A stretch of 40,566 bases of DNA, taken from assembly GCA_021804655.1 (NCBI GenBank), contig JAJZHE010000008.1, positions 1-40,566 of the forward strand. Direction: 5' to 3'. The notes beneath the pieces were generated by a model that was given only the letters and a program-made list of their open reading frames with translations, was not told the DNA's origin and did not search any database. Shown piece by piece: positions 6,818 through 14,615 of this stretch. Source of the stretch: Acidobacteriota bacterium (GTDB lineage Bacteria; Acidobacteriota; Terriglobia; Terriglobales; Acidobacteriaceae). How positions within the stretch are numbered: the stretch's first letter is position 1; each line of letters opens with the position of its first letter. The position numbers and the translations under genes are program-made.

Positions 6818-9247
6818 GTGCGCATTCTCACCCGTTACATTCTCGGCGAAATTACCTCGCATGCGATTCTGGGCTGCGCGCTGTTCACTTTTATTCTGTT
6901 CATGCGGCCGCTGGAACAGATTCTGGACATGGTGGTGCGCAACAGCTCCAGCCTGACGGCGCTGGGCGAGATCATCCTGTTTACGCTGCCGAATACCTTT
7001 CTGCTGACGATTCCGATGGCCGTGCTGGTGGGCGTGCTGCTGGGGTTGAGTCGGCTTGCGGTCGATTCCGAGATCATCGCCATGCGCGCGTCCGGAATGG
7101 GCATCTGGTATCTGGTGCGCGTGGCCGCGATTTTGGCTGGCCTGGGCACGGCGTTTGGCCTGCTGAACTCGCTTTATCTGTCGCCACATGCGAATCGTGC
7201 GATTCTGACGCTGCAAAACTCGCTGGCGAAGTCACAGGCGTCGTTTGAGGTGGAACCGCGCGTCTTCTATGAAGACTTTCGCAACACGGTTGTCTATGTG
7301 CAGCAGACGCGGACAAGCGGCGGCGTGGCGAACTGGAAGCAGTTGTTCATTGCCGACGTGACGAATCCGATTACGCCGGAGATTACGACGGCGGAGTCGG
7401 CGACGATTACCGACGACAGCGAACAGGGGCTGCTGATCCGACTGCGCAACGCATCCGAACATAACCTGGACGCAAAACAGCCGGATGATTACACGATCTC
7501 GACGTTTGCAACGACGGATCGTCCGCTGACCTTCAGTCCGCAAAGCGATGTTCATCTGGGACGCATGGATACACCGCTCTACGCGGAGGGTAATCGACAA
7601 CTGCTGCGCGAAGCAGGCAGGACAAAGGGCCTGGAGCAGCGACGCGTCGAGATTGAATTCCAACGCAGACTGGCGTATCCGATGGCCTGCCTGGTGCTGA
7701 TGCTGGTGGGCGTGCCGCTGGGAGCGACTTCTCGACGGGGCGGCAAGAGCACGGGATTTGTCTATACGCTGCTGCTGGTGCTGACGTACTATCTGCTTTC
7801 CAACCTGGGGATTGCCTGGGGGCGAGCAGGCAAGCTGCCGGTGGTGGCGTCGGTGTGGCTGGCCAATGGTCTGTTTGCGCTGGCGGGGATCTTTCTGCTG
7901 ACGGAGATGGCTTCCGGTGGACGCGCGATGCAAGCTGTGCGACGACGGTTTGGGCGCATCTTCACGATGGCGACGGAGACGGCTGCGCCGATGGCCGAAA
8001 GCAATGGGGGCGCGGCGTGGCACAGCACACACAGCTTGAGCCGCAAGACGCGCATCTTTGCACGCATGCGCTTCAAAAGCTGGCGAAGACGGGTTCGCAG
8101 CCATTTGCCACAGTCGTTTCCACGGTGGAAGCGACGCGGTTTTCCGCTGATTCTGGATCAATATGTGCTGCGCGAATTTGTGAAGATGTTCGTCACGATC
8201 CTTTTGGGATTTGTGCTGATGATGCTGATCTTCACATTCTTTGAACTGGTTGGGGACATTCTGCGCAACCATGTGGCGCTGTATGTTGTAGGCGACTATC
8301 TTGTGCATCTGGCACCGAGCATGATTTACCAGATCACGCCGCTGAGCGTACTGATAGCCGTGCTGGTGACCTTTGGCATTCTGCACCGCAACAGCGAACT
8401 GACGGCGATGAAGGCGACAGGGGTGAGCCTGTATCGACTGGTGGTTCCGGTGTTTGTGATTGCGGCGGCGCTGGCGGTGAGCTTGTTTGCCTTTGACCAG
8501 TCGTATCTGCCGCAGGCCAATCGCGAGCAGGAAGCGCTGCGCAACACGATCAAGGGACGACCACCGCAGACGACGCTGCATCCGGACCAGAAATGGATTG
8601 TGGGCGAGCCTGGCGCGGATAACGAAGCCAGCATCTTCTACTATCAGTTTTTCGATCCGGACCAGAATGCTTTTGCCAATCTGACGTTTTTTGAGTTCGA
8701 TGCAAAGACCTTTGCAATCCGCCGGCGCATCTATGCCGAGCGTGTGCTGTGGGACGAGGACGCGCATACATGGGTCTTTGAAAACGGATGGGAGCGAAGT
8801 TTTTCCGGCGCTTCGCAGACAAGTTTTCGCGCCTTTCTGAAGGCGTCCTTTCCTGAGATCAGCGAGCAACCAGGATATTTCAAGAAGGAAAATCTGCAAT
8901 CGCAGGAGATGAACTTTGCGCAACTGCGGCGCTATATTGACGACCTGCAGCAAAGCGGATTCGACACGATGCGCCTGCGTGTGGAGCTGTATCACAAGAT
9001 TGCCTATCCACTGGTGACGGTGGTGATGGCGGTGATGGCGATTCCGTTTGCGCTCTCGATGGGGCGGCGCGGATCGCTGACGGGCGTGGCGACGGCGATC
9101 GGCATCGCTGTGGGATACTGGGTGATCGCTGGGCTGTTTGATGCGATGGGCAGCGTCAACTATCTGCCGGCGGCGCTGGCGGCGTGGTCCCCGGATATTC
9201 TGTTTGGGCTGACGGGCGGCTATCTGCTGCTGCGCACGCCGACGTAG
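6818..9247 (+). CDS. lptFG: Fused LptF-LptG lipopolysaccharide export permease
   Basis: An 809-residue protein holding two complete LptF/LptG-family permeases in tandem. Half one (about 1-370) has the opening MRILTRYILGEITSHA, three helices, a periplasmic beta-jellyroll region and three final helices with LMLVGVPLGATSRRGGKS. A basic, low-complexity linker (about 371-445) follows. Half two (about 446-809) repeats the plan: LDQYVLREFVKMF, TPLSVLIAVLVTFGIL, the jellyroll, and MAIPFALSMGRRGSLTG. LptF and LptG with LptB2 form the inner-membrane ABC transporter that pulls LPS out for the Lpt bridge. They are normally two genes of about 360 codons each. The start is GTG 6818, 21 bases after copA. 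lptA, lptB and lptC are not in the window. Confidence 0.9.
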   Translation: MRILTRYILGEITSHAILGCALFTFILFMRPLEQILDMVVRNSSSLTALGEIILFTLPNTFLLTIPMAVLVGVLLGLSRLAVDSEIIAMRASGMGIWYLVRVAAILAGLGTAFGLLNSLYLSPHANRAILTLQNSLAKSQASFEVEPRVFYEDFRNTVVYVQQTRTSGGVANWKQLFIADVTNPITPEITTAESATITDDSEQGLLIRLRNASEHNLDAKQPDDYTISTFATTDRPLTFSPQSDVHLGRMDTPLYAEGNRQLLREAGRTKGLEQRRVEIEFQRRLAYPMACLVLMLVGVPLGATSRRGGKSTGFVYTLLLVLTYYLLSNLGIAWGRAGKLPVVASVWLANGLFALAGIFLLTEMASGGRAMQAVRRRFGRIFTMATETAAPMAESNGGAAWHSTHSLSRKTRIFARMRFKSWRRRVRSHLPQSFPRWKRRGFPLILDQYVLREFVKMFVTILLGFVLMMLIFTFFELVGDILRNHVALYVVGDYLVHLAPSMIYQITPLSVLIAVLVTFGILHRNSELTAMKATGVSLYRLVVPVFVIAAALAVSLFAFDQSYLPQANREQEALRNTIKGRPPQTTLHPDQKWIVGEPGADNEASIFYYQFFDPDQNAFANLTFFEFDAKTFAIRRRIYAERVLWDEDAHTWVFENGWERSFSGASQTSFRAFLKASFPEISEQPGYFKKENLQSQEMNFAQLRRYIDDLQQSGFDTMRLRVELYHKIAYPLVTVVMAVMAIPFALSMGRRGSLTGVATAIGIAVGYWVIAGLFDAMGSVNYLPAALAAWSPDILFGLTGGYLLLRTPT

Positions 9248-9290
9248 GATTCTTGTATCAACCACCGAAAATTTGCAGAGCGAGGTGGAG

Positions 9291-10406
9291 ATGTCGTTGA
9301 ACCAAGACAATCTGAAGAGCAGGTTTCCACTGGATGAAACGCGCGCGGTGCTGCTCGACGCCATTCGCAATCGCGTCTTTCCGGGATGTGCCTTTGGCGT
9401 GCTGGTGCGTGATGAAGTTGCAGCGTGCGAGGGGCTGGGCGAATTCATCTACCACGAAGGTGCGTCGAGTGATCTGGCTGCTGCGCGCGTGCATGCCGAG
9501 ACGGTCTATGACCTTGCCAGCGTGACCAAGGTGGTGGCGACGACGGCGATGGCGATGATCTTGCACGAACGCACGGTGCTGAAGCTGGACCAGTTGCTGG
9601 GCGAGCTGTTGCCGGGCTTTGTGGTGGGCAGGTCAGACAGCCGGTGGGCGCGCGCGGTGACATTGCGCCATCTGCTGGCGCACAGTTCGGGACTGCCGGG
9701 TTATCGACCGTTGTTTCGCAGCGAACACAATGCAGGCGACCTGTTGCGCGCTTGCCTGACGATGCCACTGGAAGCGGAACCGGGCACGCGGGCCGAGTAT
9801 TCCGATCATGGATTCATCCTGCTGGGCAAAGCGCTGGAAGTGTTAACCGGCGAGTCCGTGGCGCAGTGGACAAAGCGGGAGATTTTTGCGCCGCTGGGGA
9901 TGGAGCGCACCGGCTTTTGCCCGGACGAATCGATGCGCGCGGCGATTCCGCCGACAGAAGATGACCGCACGTTTCGGCATCGCAGGGTGCAGGGTGAGGT
10001 GCAGGACGAACACGCGTTTGTGATGGGCGGAGTTGCCGGGCATGCGGGCCTGTTCTCGAATGTTCCCGACCTGCTGCGGTTTTCCGCGGCGATGCTGCAA
10101 AGCGGCAGGAATCGGCTGGTGAGCGAGGCGACGGTGCAGCTTTTCAGCGAACGCCAGGCACCGGTGGGAAGTTCGCGCGCGCTGGGATGGGATACTCCGT
10201 CGGCTCCGTCGTCGAGCGGCGACCATTTCAGTCCGCATTCGATTGGGCATCTGGGCTACTCGGGCTGCTCGCTGTGGATTGATCTGGAAGCGCAGGTGGC
10301 TGTGGTGCTGTTGACCAATCGGACGTGGCCGGATCGAAAGACGGATGCGATTCGGCAGCTTCGCCCGGAGTTTCACAATGCTGTAAGAAAAGCGATAGGT
10401 TTGTGA
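9291..10406 (+). CDS. Serine hydrolase of the beta-lactamase/class C fold, probably muropeptide amidase
   Basis: A 371-residue protein with the penicillin-binding-like active site: S77 and K80 in ASVTK, Y170 in a YSD triad (usual YxN), and a GHLGYSG segment near 318 in place of KTG. RHLLAHSSGLPGY is typical of the family. No signal peptide is visible, so it should act in the cytoplasm. It lies directly upstream of murQ. In Bacillus subtilis the murQ cluster includes amiE (ybbE), a beta-lactamase-fold N-acetylmuramyl-L-alanine amidase, so a similar role in cleaving recovered muropeptides is a reasonable inference. ATG 9291 follows GAGG (9282-9285) by five bases. An esterase or D-aminopeptidase is the alternative. 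Confidence 0.8.
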   Translation: MSLNQDNLKSRFPLDETRAVLLDAIRNRVFPGCAFGVLVRDEVAACEGLGEFIYHEGASSDLAAARVHAETVYDLASVTKVVATTAMAMILHERTVLKLDQLLGELLPGFVVGRSDSRWARAVTLRHLLAHSSGLPGYRPLFRSEHNAGDLLRACLTMPLEAEPGTRAEYSDHGFILLGKALEVLTGESVAQWTKREIFAPLGMERTGFCPDESMRAAIPPTEDDRTFRHRRVQGEVQDEHAFVMGGVAGHAGLFSNVPDLLRFSAAMLQSGRNRLVSEATVQLFSERQAPVGSSRALGWDTPSAPSSSGDHFSPHSIGHLGYSGCSLWIDLEAQVAVVLLTNRTWPDRKTDAIRQLRPEFHNAVRKAIGL

Positions 10407-10528
10407 ACCGGATCGAGGGGATGCGAGGCGGAGTCGTGTTTGTTTTCCCGCGGAAACAGCCGTACGAATAAATCTGCGGCCAAGTGTGGCACAGAGGGAC
10501 TACAATCGATGTGCGGGACTGAATTCTT

Positions 10529-11512
10529 ATGATCAGCACTTCTACTATGATCGAACCCACTCAGACAGGTTCAAAATCCGAAGCCGCAAGCCGGGATCAC
10601 GCGGCGCTACTGCAACATCTCACCACCGAAAGCCAGAACGAGGCCTCGCAGGGACTCGACACCAAGTCTGCGATTGAAATTGCGCGCATCATCAATCAGG
10701 AAGATGCGAAGATCGCGGTTGCGGTGAAGAAGGCTCTGCCGGAGATCGCCCAGGTGATCGATCAGGTGGCGCGGAGTCTGCGGGATGGCGGTCGCCTGAT
10801 TTACATTGGCGCCGGCTCCAGCGGTCGCATCGCGGCGCTGGATGCCTCGGAGTGTCCTCCGACTTATTCGACGCTGCCCGGACAGGTGCAATACATCATG
10901 GCTGGTGGACCGAAGGCGCTGGCCTCGGCTGTGGAAGTGAATGAGGATTCCGAAGAGCTTGGACAGCGGGATATTGCGCGGCGCAGGCCGACGCGCAAGG
11001 ATGTTGTGGTTGGCCTCTCGGCATCCGGACGCACACCTTATGTGGTGGCCGCAGTGGCGTATGCGCGCGCGCGAGGAGCCAAGACCGCAGCGATCACCTG
11101 TAACCACGGCACTCCGCTGGCTGCTGCCGCGGATATTGCGATCGTCGCCGAAGTTGGCGCTGAGGTCGTCTCCGGTTCGACGCGCATGAAGGCCGGCACG
11201 GCGCAGAAGATGGTGCTGAACATGATCACGACGGGCGCGATGACACGGCGCGGTTATGTCTACGAAAACATGATGGTCAACGTGCACATGCAGAATTCCA
11301 AGCTCGTGGAGCGCGGAATCCGCATCTTGATGCAGGCTTGCCGGATTGACCGCGAGACCGCTGTGAACACAATCAAAAGCGCCGGTCGCAGCGTTCCGAT
11401 TGCGCTGGTGATGCTGAAGGCGAAGGTGGACAAGCCGGAGGCTGTTCGCCGCCTGGCGCGTTCGGATGGCAATGTTCGCCGCGCGATTGAAGACGCGGTC
11501 CTCGAATTGTAG
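10529..11512 (+). CDS. murQ: N-acetylmuramic acid 6-phosphate etherase MurQ
   Basis: A 327-residue SIS-domain enzyme. The phosphosugar-binding stretch YIGAGSSGRIAALDASECPPTY contains E108, the counterpart of the catalytic glutamate of E. coli MurQ. The second conserved acidic region is VNEDSEELGQRD, and SGSTRMKAGTAQKMVLNM is the family signature. MurQ removes the lactyl ether from MurNAc-6-phosphate to give GlcNAc-6-phosphate and D-lactate, which returns cell-wall sugar to metabolism. The serine hydrolase upstream probably belongs to the same recycling path; murA downstream spends the recovered amino sugar. ATG 10529 has a weak ribosome site, and ATG 10547 is also possible. Confidence 0.95.
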   Translation: MISTSTMIEPTQTGSKSEAASRDHAALLQHLTTESQNEASQGLDTKSAIEIARIINQEDAKIAVAVKKALPEIAQVIDQVARSLRDGGRLIYIGAGSSGRIAALDASECPPTYSTLPGQVQYIMAGGPKALASAVEVNEDSEELGQRDIARRRPTRKDVVVGLSASGRTPYVVAAVAYARARGAKTAAITCNHGTPLAAAADIAIVAEVGAEVVSGSTRMKAGTAQKMVLNMITTGAMTRRGYVYENMMVNVHMQNSKLVERGIRILMQACRIDRETAVNTIKSAGRSVPIALVMLKAKVDKPEAVRRLARSDGNVRRAIEDAVLEL

Positions 11513-11668
11513 CAGCGATTGGCCGTGCGCCAGTTCCCTTTCCGTTTTGGCATTCGACCCGATTGCAGTGCGCGCATGGAGCTGCAAGCATTGACTTGCG
11601 CGATTCCCCCGGATGAGGCTTCCCTGCCTCGCGCGGTTACACTGAGGGTTCAGGAGAAGACGATCGAC

Positions 11669-12967
11669 ATGGATAAATTCGTCATCCGCGGCGGCAATCC
11701 GCTGGTGGGCAGCATTCGTGTTTCCGGTGCAAAAAACTCTGCTTTGCCGTGCATGGCAGCCGCAATTCTGACGGAAGACGAAGTGATTCTGGAAAACATT
11801 CCGCAGGTGCGCGACATTGAGACGGAGCAGAAGCTGCTGATGTCGATGGGCGCACAGGTTGAGCTGGGCTATGGCCGTGCGCAACACCGCACGACGATCA
11901 GTTGCCGCCATCTCTCCGACCCGGTGGCGCGCTATGAGATTGTGAAAACGATGCGGGCCAGTTCGCTGGTGCTGGGTCCGCTGGTGGCTCGCTGCGGGAT
12001 GGCCCGCGTGGCCATGCCGGGCGGGTGCGCGATTGGCGGTCGGCCGATCGACCTGCACCTGAAGGGGCTGGAAAAGATGGGCGCGACGATTACCCAGGAA
12101 CATGGCTATCTGGAAGCGCGCGCGGAGCGGCTGCGGGGAACGCATCTGTTCTTTGACAAGATTACGGTGACGGGCACGGAAGACCTGCTGATGGCCGCTG
12201 TGTTGGCCGACGGGGAAACCGTGATGGAGAACTGTGCGCGCGAGCCGGAGGTGACCGATCTGGCGGCGATGCTGGTGAGCATGGGAGCGCAGATTGAGGG
12301 CGCGGGAACGCCGACGATCCGCGTGCAGGGCGTGAGCAAACTGCACGGCACGCGCCATCGGATCAACCCGGATCGCATTGAAGCGGGAACGTTTCTGGTT
12401 GCGGGCGCGATCACGCGCGGCGACCTGATTGTGACCAACTGCGAACCGGCTCATCTGGGAGCCATCATGGAGAAGCTGCGTGAGTCCGGAGCACGCGTCG
12501 ATGTCCAGAGCGAAGATTCAATACGCGTGCGCGCCGAGGAAAAACTGAGCGCGACGGATATCTCGACGCGCGAATATCCTGGTTTTCCCACCGATATGCA
12601 GGCGCAATTCATGGCCTTGTCCACACAAGCGCAGGGGGTTTCCCGGATCACGGAAAACATCTTCGAGAATCGCTTCATGCACGTGCAGGAGCTGGTGAGG
12701 ATGGGCGCGAATATAGCTGTCGATGGACGGACGGCGACGGTGCAGGGCGCGTCACAGCTCTCTGCCGCTGCGGTGATGTGCAGCGATCTGCGCGCGTCGG
12801 CATCGCTGGTGCTGGCGGCGCTGGTTGCCGAGGGCGAATCGATCCTGGATCGCGTGTATCACATGGACCGCGGCTATGAACGGATTGAAGAAAAACTGCG
12901 CGGCGTGGGTGCGCAGATTCGCCGCATGGGCAACGTCTTCGGCAGCCGAGCGACGAGCGAAGAGTAA
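11669..12967 (+). CDS. murA: UDP-N-acetylglucosamine 1-carboxyvinyltransferase MurA
   Basis: A 432-residue protein of normal MurA length, with the N-terminal GGNPLVGSIRVSGAKNSALP motif (Lys-Asn of the active site). The catalytic loop MPGGCAIGGRPIDLHLKGL has C120, the equivalent of E. coli Cys115. Retention of this cysteine predicts the fosfomycin-sensitive form. MurA adds enolpyruvate to UDP-GlcNAc, the first committed cytoplasmic step of peptidoglycan synthesis. The frame is open from 11519, but ATG 11669 aligns with the family start (MDKFVIRGG) and has AGGAG 12 bases upstream. The 156-base gap after murQ may hold its own promoter; none is convincing. Confidence 0.95.
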   Translation: MDKFVIRGGNPLVGSIRVSGAKNSALPCMAAAILTEDEVILENIPQVRDIETEQKLLMSMGAQVELGYGRAQHRTTISCRHLSDPVARYEIVKTMRASSLVLGPLVARCGMARVAMPGGCAIGGRPIDLHLKGLEKMGATITQEHGYLEARAERLRGTHLFFDKITVTGTEDLLMAAVLADGETVMENCAREPEVTDLAAMLVSMGAQIEGAGTPTIRVQGVSKLHGTRHRINPDRIEAGTFLVAGAITRGDLIVTNCEPAHLGAIMEKLRESGARVDVQSEDSIRVRAEEKLSATDISTREYPGFPTDMQAQFMALSTQAQGVSRITENIFENRFMHVQELVRMGANIAVDGRTATVQGASQLSAAAVMCSDLRASASLVLAALVAEGESILDRVYHMDRGYERIEEKLRGVGAQIRRMGNVFGSRATSEE

Positions 12968-13092
12968 AACCGGAAACGGTAAACAAGACAAGGCGCGCCT
13001 GCTATTTCGCAAGGATGACAACTCCGTCCTTCTGACGAAAGATGCTTCCGTTGCGGGAGCGTTATGTTACCTTTGTGCGTACCAAAGATATT

Positions 13093-13128
13093 TCAATTTG
13101 TCCCGAAAGTAAGTCAAAATCAAATTGA
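13093..13128 (+). repeat. 8-bp inverted repeat flanking the -35 box of the diguanylate cyclase gene
   Basis: TCAATTTG (13093-13100) and CAAATTGA (13121-13128) are perfect inverted copies with 20 bases between. The right arm fills part of the promoter spacer and ends against the -10 box; the -35 box lies between the arms. There is no T-run, so an operator for a dimeric regulator is a better reading than a terminator of murA. This is inference. Confidence 0.45.
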
Positions 13129-13136
13129 GCCGATAA
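13110..13136 (+). promoter_or_regulatory. Candidate sigma-28 promoter of the diguanylate cyclase gene
   Basis: GCCGATAA (13129-13136) is a perfect match to the FliA -10 consensus. Eleven bases upstream is TAAGTCAA (13110-13117), which keeps the TAA core of TAAAGTTT at the exact consensus distance. The start codon lies 65 bases past the -10 box, giving a leader of about 58 bases. An inverted repeat surrounds the -35 box. A sigma-28 gene, fliA, is present in this window. Confidence 0.6.
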
Positions 13137-13200
13137 CTTCTGGATAGATTGCGCGCTGGTGACTCTGGCTTGTGATCGAGGACCGAACCTGGAGCACGGA

Positions 13201-14493
13201 ATGGACTGGACGAAAATTCCGGATCTGCTGGCGATTGCAGCCCTGGTCGGTGCTTTTTATTCCATTCTTCGCCGCGAACCCGAGCATAACGATGAGCTTC
13301 CCGGAACCCCCTTTGCGGATTCGCGGCAATGGCTTTTTTCCTGGGTACTGATTCTGATCCACTTTGCCGCCAGCATGGTGGTGGTGCAGGACAACGGCTG
13401 GGGCAGCCTCGTCCTGTCGATCACGCTGATTTCTCTGGTGGCCGCGGCGGTTGAATTTATGCGCGCGTCGGTGCAGTATCGGCGCCATATTTCTTCCTAC
13501 TGGATGTCGGCGGCGCTGGGTATTCCTCCTTCGCTCTTCATCGTTCTTCTGGTCTTGCCCAGCGCTCCGGGGTGGATGTTCGCGGCAACCTCGGTGCTGA
13601 TCGCGATCGGCCCTCTGCTGGTGGGACTGCTCTCGCCACGTCGCCTGCTGGGCATGCCGCGATACGTTGTGATGACACTGTATCTTCTGCTGGGTACATC
13701 GCTGCTGCTCTTCGCTCCGCCGCGTACACAGGATGGAAGTTTTGCGCTGAACGCGATCCTGTTTACGGTTTATTTCGCTTGCTGCTTTGTCTTCTGGAGC
13801 AACTATCGGAAACGGAGCAGCGCAGGATCGGTGATCACAGTGGGAGGATTTCTGACCTGGGCTTCGGTTTTTGTGATTGGCCCAGTGCTGCAAATGCGTT
13901 TTCCCGCCATTCACATTGAAAGCGAAGTTTGGAATCTGCCGAAGTATGTGGTCGCGGTGGGAATGCTGCTGCTGTTGCTGGAAAATCAAATTGAGCGCTC
14001 GCAATATCTTGCCCTGCACGACGATCTGACGACGCTGGCGAACCGCCGCCTGTTTCAGACCCATCTCAACGAATGTATACAGAGATGTGCGGAATCGAAG
14101 AAAAAGGTTGGCTTGTTGCAGATTGACCTGGACCGATTCAAGCAGGTGAATGATCTGTATGGCCATCACGTCGGCGATCTGCTGCTGCAGCAGGTGGCTG
14201 ACCGAATGCGCTCTCGGATTCGCCGCGGGGACATGCTGGCGCGTACGGGCGGCGATGAGTTTTCCGTGGTTCTGGCCGATCTGGAAAGATCGGAAGACGT
14301 GGAGGCGGTTGCCGATTCGCTGGTGGAGCTGCTGCATTTGCCTTTTTCAGTGGATCATCACGATCTGCACATCGGCGCAAGCGTGGGATCGGCGATCTAT
14401 CCCGACGATGCGCGCGACGCCTCGAATCTGTATATTGCCGCGGACCTGCGCATGTATGAGGAAAAGGAACTCCACCGCGGCATGAATGCCTGA
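13201..14493 (+). CDS. Membrane-bound diguanylate cyclase (GGDEF)
   Basis: A 430-residue protein. Residues 1 to about 265 contain seven or eight hydrophobic segments, a MASE-like membrane sensor of unknown ligand. Residues 270-425 are a GGDEF domain with all key parts: DDLTTLANRR at the start, LDRFKQVNDLYGHHVGD for substrate and metal, GGDEF at 350-354, and the inhibitory RxxD site (RRGD) five residues before it. It should make c-di-GMP from two GTP at the inner membrane and be product-inhibited. ATG 13201 follows GGAG by six bases; the GTG at 13159 has no such site. A sigma-28-like promoter upstream suggests expression with motility genes. A strong hairpin terminator follows. Confidence 0.92.
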   Translation: MDWTKIPDLLAIAALVGAFYSILRREPEHNDELPGTPFADSRQWLFSWVLILIHFAASMVVVQDNGWGSLVLSITLISLVAAAVEFMRASVQYRRHISSYWMSAALGIPPSLFIVLLVLPSAPGWMFAATSVLIAIGPLLVGLLSPRRLLGMPRYVVMTLYLLLGTSLLLFAPPRTQDGSFALNAILFTVYFACCFVFWSNYRKRSSAGSVITVGGFLTWASVFVIGPVLQMRFPAIHIESEVWNLPKYVVAVGMLLLLLENQIERSQYLALHDDLTTLANRRLFQTHLNECIQRCAESKKKVGLLQIDLDRFKQVNDLYGHHVGDLLLQQVADRMRSRIRRGDMLARTGGDEFSVVLADLERSEDVEAVADSLVELLHLPFSVDHHDLHIGASVGSAIYPDDARDASNLYIAADLRMYEEKELHRGMNA

Positions 14494-14555
14494 CCTGGCA
14501 TCGACTCCGAGGCAATGCCGGACGGAGAAAATCCAAGGCCAAATGCTGAACCGCA

Positions 14556-14594
14556 AATGCAGATGCCCGCTCTTGACGAGCGGGCATCTGCATT
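14556..14594. terminator. Bidirectional terminator between the GGDEF gene and pnp
   Basis: A perfect 17-bp stem (AATGCAGATGCCCGCTC at 14556-14572 and its complement at 14578-14594) closes a five-base TTGAC loop. It lies between two convergent genes, 21 bases before the pnp stop on the other strand. There is no long T-run on either side, but stem strength and position fit a shared terminator. Confidence 0.8.
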
Positions 14595-14615
14595 GTTGCA
14601 GTGGTTTGAGCGAAC

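Noticed and set aside
5078-9448. Two 700-codon minus-strand frames opposite copA and lptFG
   Set aside because: Same Arg/Gln/His-rich composition as other antisense frames; no ribosome site or family match.
10478-10506. A sigma-70 or sigma-54 promoter before murQ (TACAAT, TGGCAC)
   Set aside because: TACAAT has no fitting -35 box at 16-18 bases, and TGGCAC is not followed by a TTGC element at the right distance.
12968-13200. A c-di-GMP riboswitch in front of the diguanylate cyclase gene
   Set aside because: I looked for the GEMM-I core and tetraloop-receptor parts and did not see them; the gap holds the promoter and inverted repeat instead.
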